A DNA stretch of 16,072 bases, taken from the NCBI GenBank assembly GCA_023400335.1, contig JAEXFF010000069.1, forward strand, positions 1 through 16,072. Reading direction: 5' to 3'. The position numbers and the translations under genes were made by a program. This stretch comes from Bacteroidota bacterium. GTDB taxonomy: Bacteria > Bacteroidota > Bacteroidia > Bacteroidales > Marinifilaceae. Shown in pieces: positions 15,071 to 16,072 of this stretch (the stretch's first letter is position 1; every line of letters begins with the position of its first letter). The notes under the pieces are model-generated. The model saw only the letters and a program-made list of their open reading frames with translations, was not told the DNA's origin and searched no databases.

Positions 15071-15102
15071 CTAAACATTTGAACGCTTGAACATTTGAAC
15101 AT
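15071..15102. repeat. Four-copy 8-bp tandem repeat (TTGAACAT type)
   Basis: Successive 8-base units read CTAAACAT, TTGAACGC, TTGAACAT and TTGAACAT, followed by a C-rich run. The last three share TTGAAC in exact 8-base phase. It lies between convergent genes. Arrays like this are familiar as dispersed intergenic repeats in some Bacteroidales and often cause spurious small ORF calls. Confidence 0.7.
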
Positions 15103-15114
15103 TCCCCCCTCCCA

Positions 15115-15903
15115 TCAATCCAAAACAATCCTTTTGATTACTTTCAAATTATGCGTATAGCGTTTCAGGTCTTCATTGAAAATTCCCTGATGATCGATCC
15201 GGTCTATCCTCACCCGTCCGGAAGCGTGAATAACACGGTTTTGTTCCCATAAAATTCCGACATGAGTGACCTCCGTTTCGTCCCCGAAAAAAGCCAGATC
15301 CCCCGGTAAAGCCTCTTCTATAAAAGAAAAATTCTGCCCGCAGTTCACTTGTTCCGTAACGGTACGTGGCAATTTAATCTCTGCCAGGCGGTAAACCATT
15401 TGTACCAATCCGGCACAATCTATTCCATAAGGGGAACGGCCTCCCCACAGATAAGGGGCATTATAATATTTCAGGGTATATTCTATAATTAATTCGCGCA
15501 AGCTATCCATTCCGACATTACGGGGTTTTGTCATCAAAGTATAAGTATCTTCCCCTATCGAAAATTTCTGGTTTTCAGCATTAAAAAAAGGCAATACGCT
15601 ACCGGCAACAATCAGTTTATTCCCGTAATCTCCTTCTTTTGTCACAATATTGAAAATTTCCGTCGTCAGCATCGGCGGTTCTTCCCTATATTGACCGGCA
15701 AATTCATCGCTCACCGGCAAACACATATTTTGACTAATCCAACCCTCCGTACCGTCCACCTGCAACTTCACATAGGACCATTTATCTGTAACTTCCAGTA
15801 TCTCAAATAATTCTCCGAACAATATCTGGGAAACCATTTCACTTCTTTCCGATTGTTCTTTCCGTATCGGAACTATACTTAAGTCTGCAATACCAAATGC
15901 CAT
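15115..15903 (-). CDS. NlpC/P60 family peptidase (YkfC-like dipeptidyl-peptidase VI)
   Basis: A 262-aa cysteine peptidase that probably cleaves gamma-D-glutamyl-diamino acid bonds in peptidoglycan peptides. Two SH3b-like domains (about 6-60 and 80-125) precede the NlpC/P60 domain (about 140-262). The catalytic Cys is C163 in GIDCAGLVQ, preceded by YLWGGRSPYG. Histidines are H214 (THVGIL) and H226 (VIHASGRV). There is no signal peptide: the start MAFGIADLSIVPIR leads directly into the first SH3 domain. That points to a cytoplasmic enzyme recycling murein peptides, like YkfC and dipeptidyl-peptidase VI, rather than a secreted hydrolase. A TAnnTTTG element lies 32 bases upstream. It converges on the DUF1573 pair and may follow the partial gene at the right edge. 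Confidence 0.92.
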   Translation of the reverse strand: MAFGIADLSIVPIRKEQSERSEMVSQILFGELFEILEVTDKWSYVKLQVDGTEGWISQNMCLPVSDEFAGQYREEPPMLTTEIFNIVTKEGDYGNKLIVAGSVLPFFNAENQKFSIGEDTYTLMTKPRNVGMDSLRELIIEYTLKYYNAPYLWGGRSPYGIDCAGLVQMVYRLAEIKLPRTVTEQVNCGQNFSFIEEALPGDLAFFGDETEVTHVGILWEQNRVIHASGRVRIDRIDHQGIFNEDLKRYTHNLKVIKRIVLD

Positions 15904-15934
15904 ACTGACGACTGATTAAAAAGAATAAACCGAA

Positions 15935-15942
15935 CAAAATTA
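15935..15942 (-). promoter_or_regulatory. Candidate -7 element for the NlpC/P60 gene
   Basis: On the minus strand this reads TAATTTTG, an exact TAnnTTTG match 31 bases upstream of the ATG at 15903. A TTTC lies near the -33 position but no TTG. It suggests independent transcription, although the gap of 63 bases from the upstream gene also permits an operon. Confidence 0.45.
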
Positions 15943-15966
15943 ATAAAAATTCAGACTTCTGAAAGC

Positions 15967-16072
15967 TTATAAAGGGATATATGGATTTACCCGCTTTGTC
16001 CACTTCAACCGCTGATAAACGGAATTAATATAAGGGAATTCTGCCTGCGGAATATAAACCGTTACTCCGGAA
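15967..16072 (-). CDS. Partial CDS, C-terminal 34 residues
   Basis: An open minus-strand frame runs in from the right edge and stops at TAA 15967-15969. The peptide begins SGVTVYIPQAEFPYINSVYQ and continues LKWTKRVNPYIPL, which has normal protein composition and fits the downstream gene's orientation. The SGVTVYIP...Y..LKW pattern recalls the end of clostripain-like (C11) cysteine peptidases of Bacteroidales, but that is a weak resemblance and I would not name it on 34 residues. Confidence 0.6.
   Translation of the reverse strand, partial: SGVTVYIPQAEFPYINSVYQRLKWTKRVNPYIPL

Noticed and set aside
14917..15102. Leftward 61-aa ORF starting MFKCSSVQMF
   Set aside because: The first residues are the 8-base repeat read as protein and the frame overlaps the end of the second DUF1573 gene.
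1..16072. CRISPR arrays, tRNA, rRNA, insertion sequences, phage genes
   Set aside because: No spaced repeat array, cloverleaf, transposase, integrase or long terminal inverted repeat was recognised anywhere in the window.

Overview
The window looks like chromosomal DNA from a Bacteroidales-type bacterium (phylum Bacteroidota). Several genes are preceded by the Bacteroidota -7 promoter element TAnnTTTG, once with a TTG -33 element at exactly 20 bases. Secreted DUF1573 proteins, a rubrerythrin, and strongly Bacteroidota-like rpsO and pnp products agree. An anaerobic or gut lineage is inferred; the genus is not resolved.

Layout: 1-360 holds no convincing gene, only a probable terminator for the leftward rubrerythrin gene (361-939). 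From 940 to about 2040 lies a gene-poor, AT-rich stretch with the decayed C-terminal end of an FtsX/MacB-type ABC permease and a 22-bp perfect palindrome. From 2047 to 8088 there is a rightward array: HdrC-like, HdrB-like, HdrA-like, a second small HdrC-like protein, a large membrane protein with HdrC- and HdrB-type modules, and a cysteine synthase. A nucleoside diphosphate kinase gene follows from its own promoter. Leftward genes then come: a PdxA-family protein (8672-9775) with an unusual active site, pnp (9941-12076) and rpsO (12243-12512), with Rho-independent terminators after pnp and rpsO. Two tandem secreted DUF1573 genes run rightward (12818-14951). A short 8-bp tandem repeat separates them from a leftward cytoplasmic NlpC/P60 peptidase (15115-15903). 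The 3' end of another leftward gene enters at the right edge.

The most interesting element is the 2047-7167 cluster. Its order C1-B1-A-C2-(B2-like) parallels the sHdr sulfur-oxidation complex of sulfur-oxidising bacteria and archaea. Here the last subunit is fused to a NarI/HdrE-like membrane domain and the next gene is a cysteine synthase; no lipoate-binding protein or lipoate-assembly gene is present in the window. A membrane-anchored thiol/disulfide or sulfur redox complex exchanging electrons with quinone is the best inference; the substrate is unknown. The second notable item is the PdxA-family protein, which by my alignment has lost five of eight substrate- or metal-binding residues.
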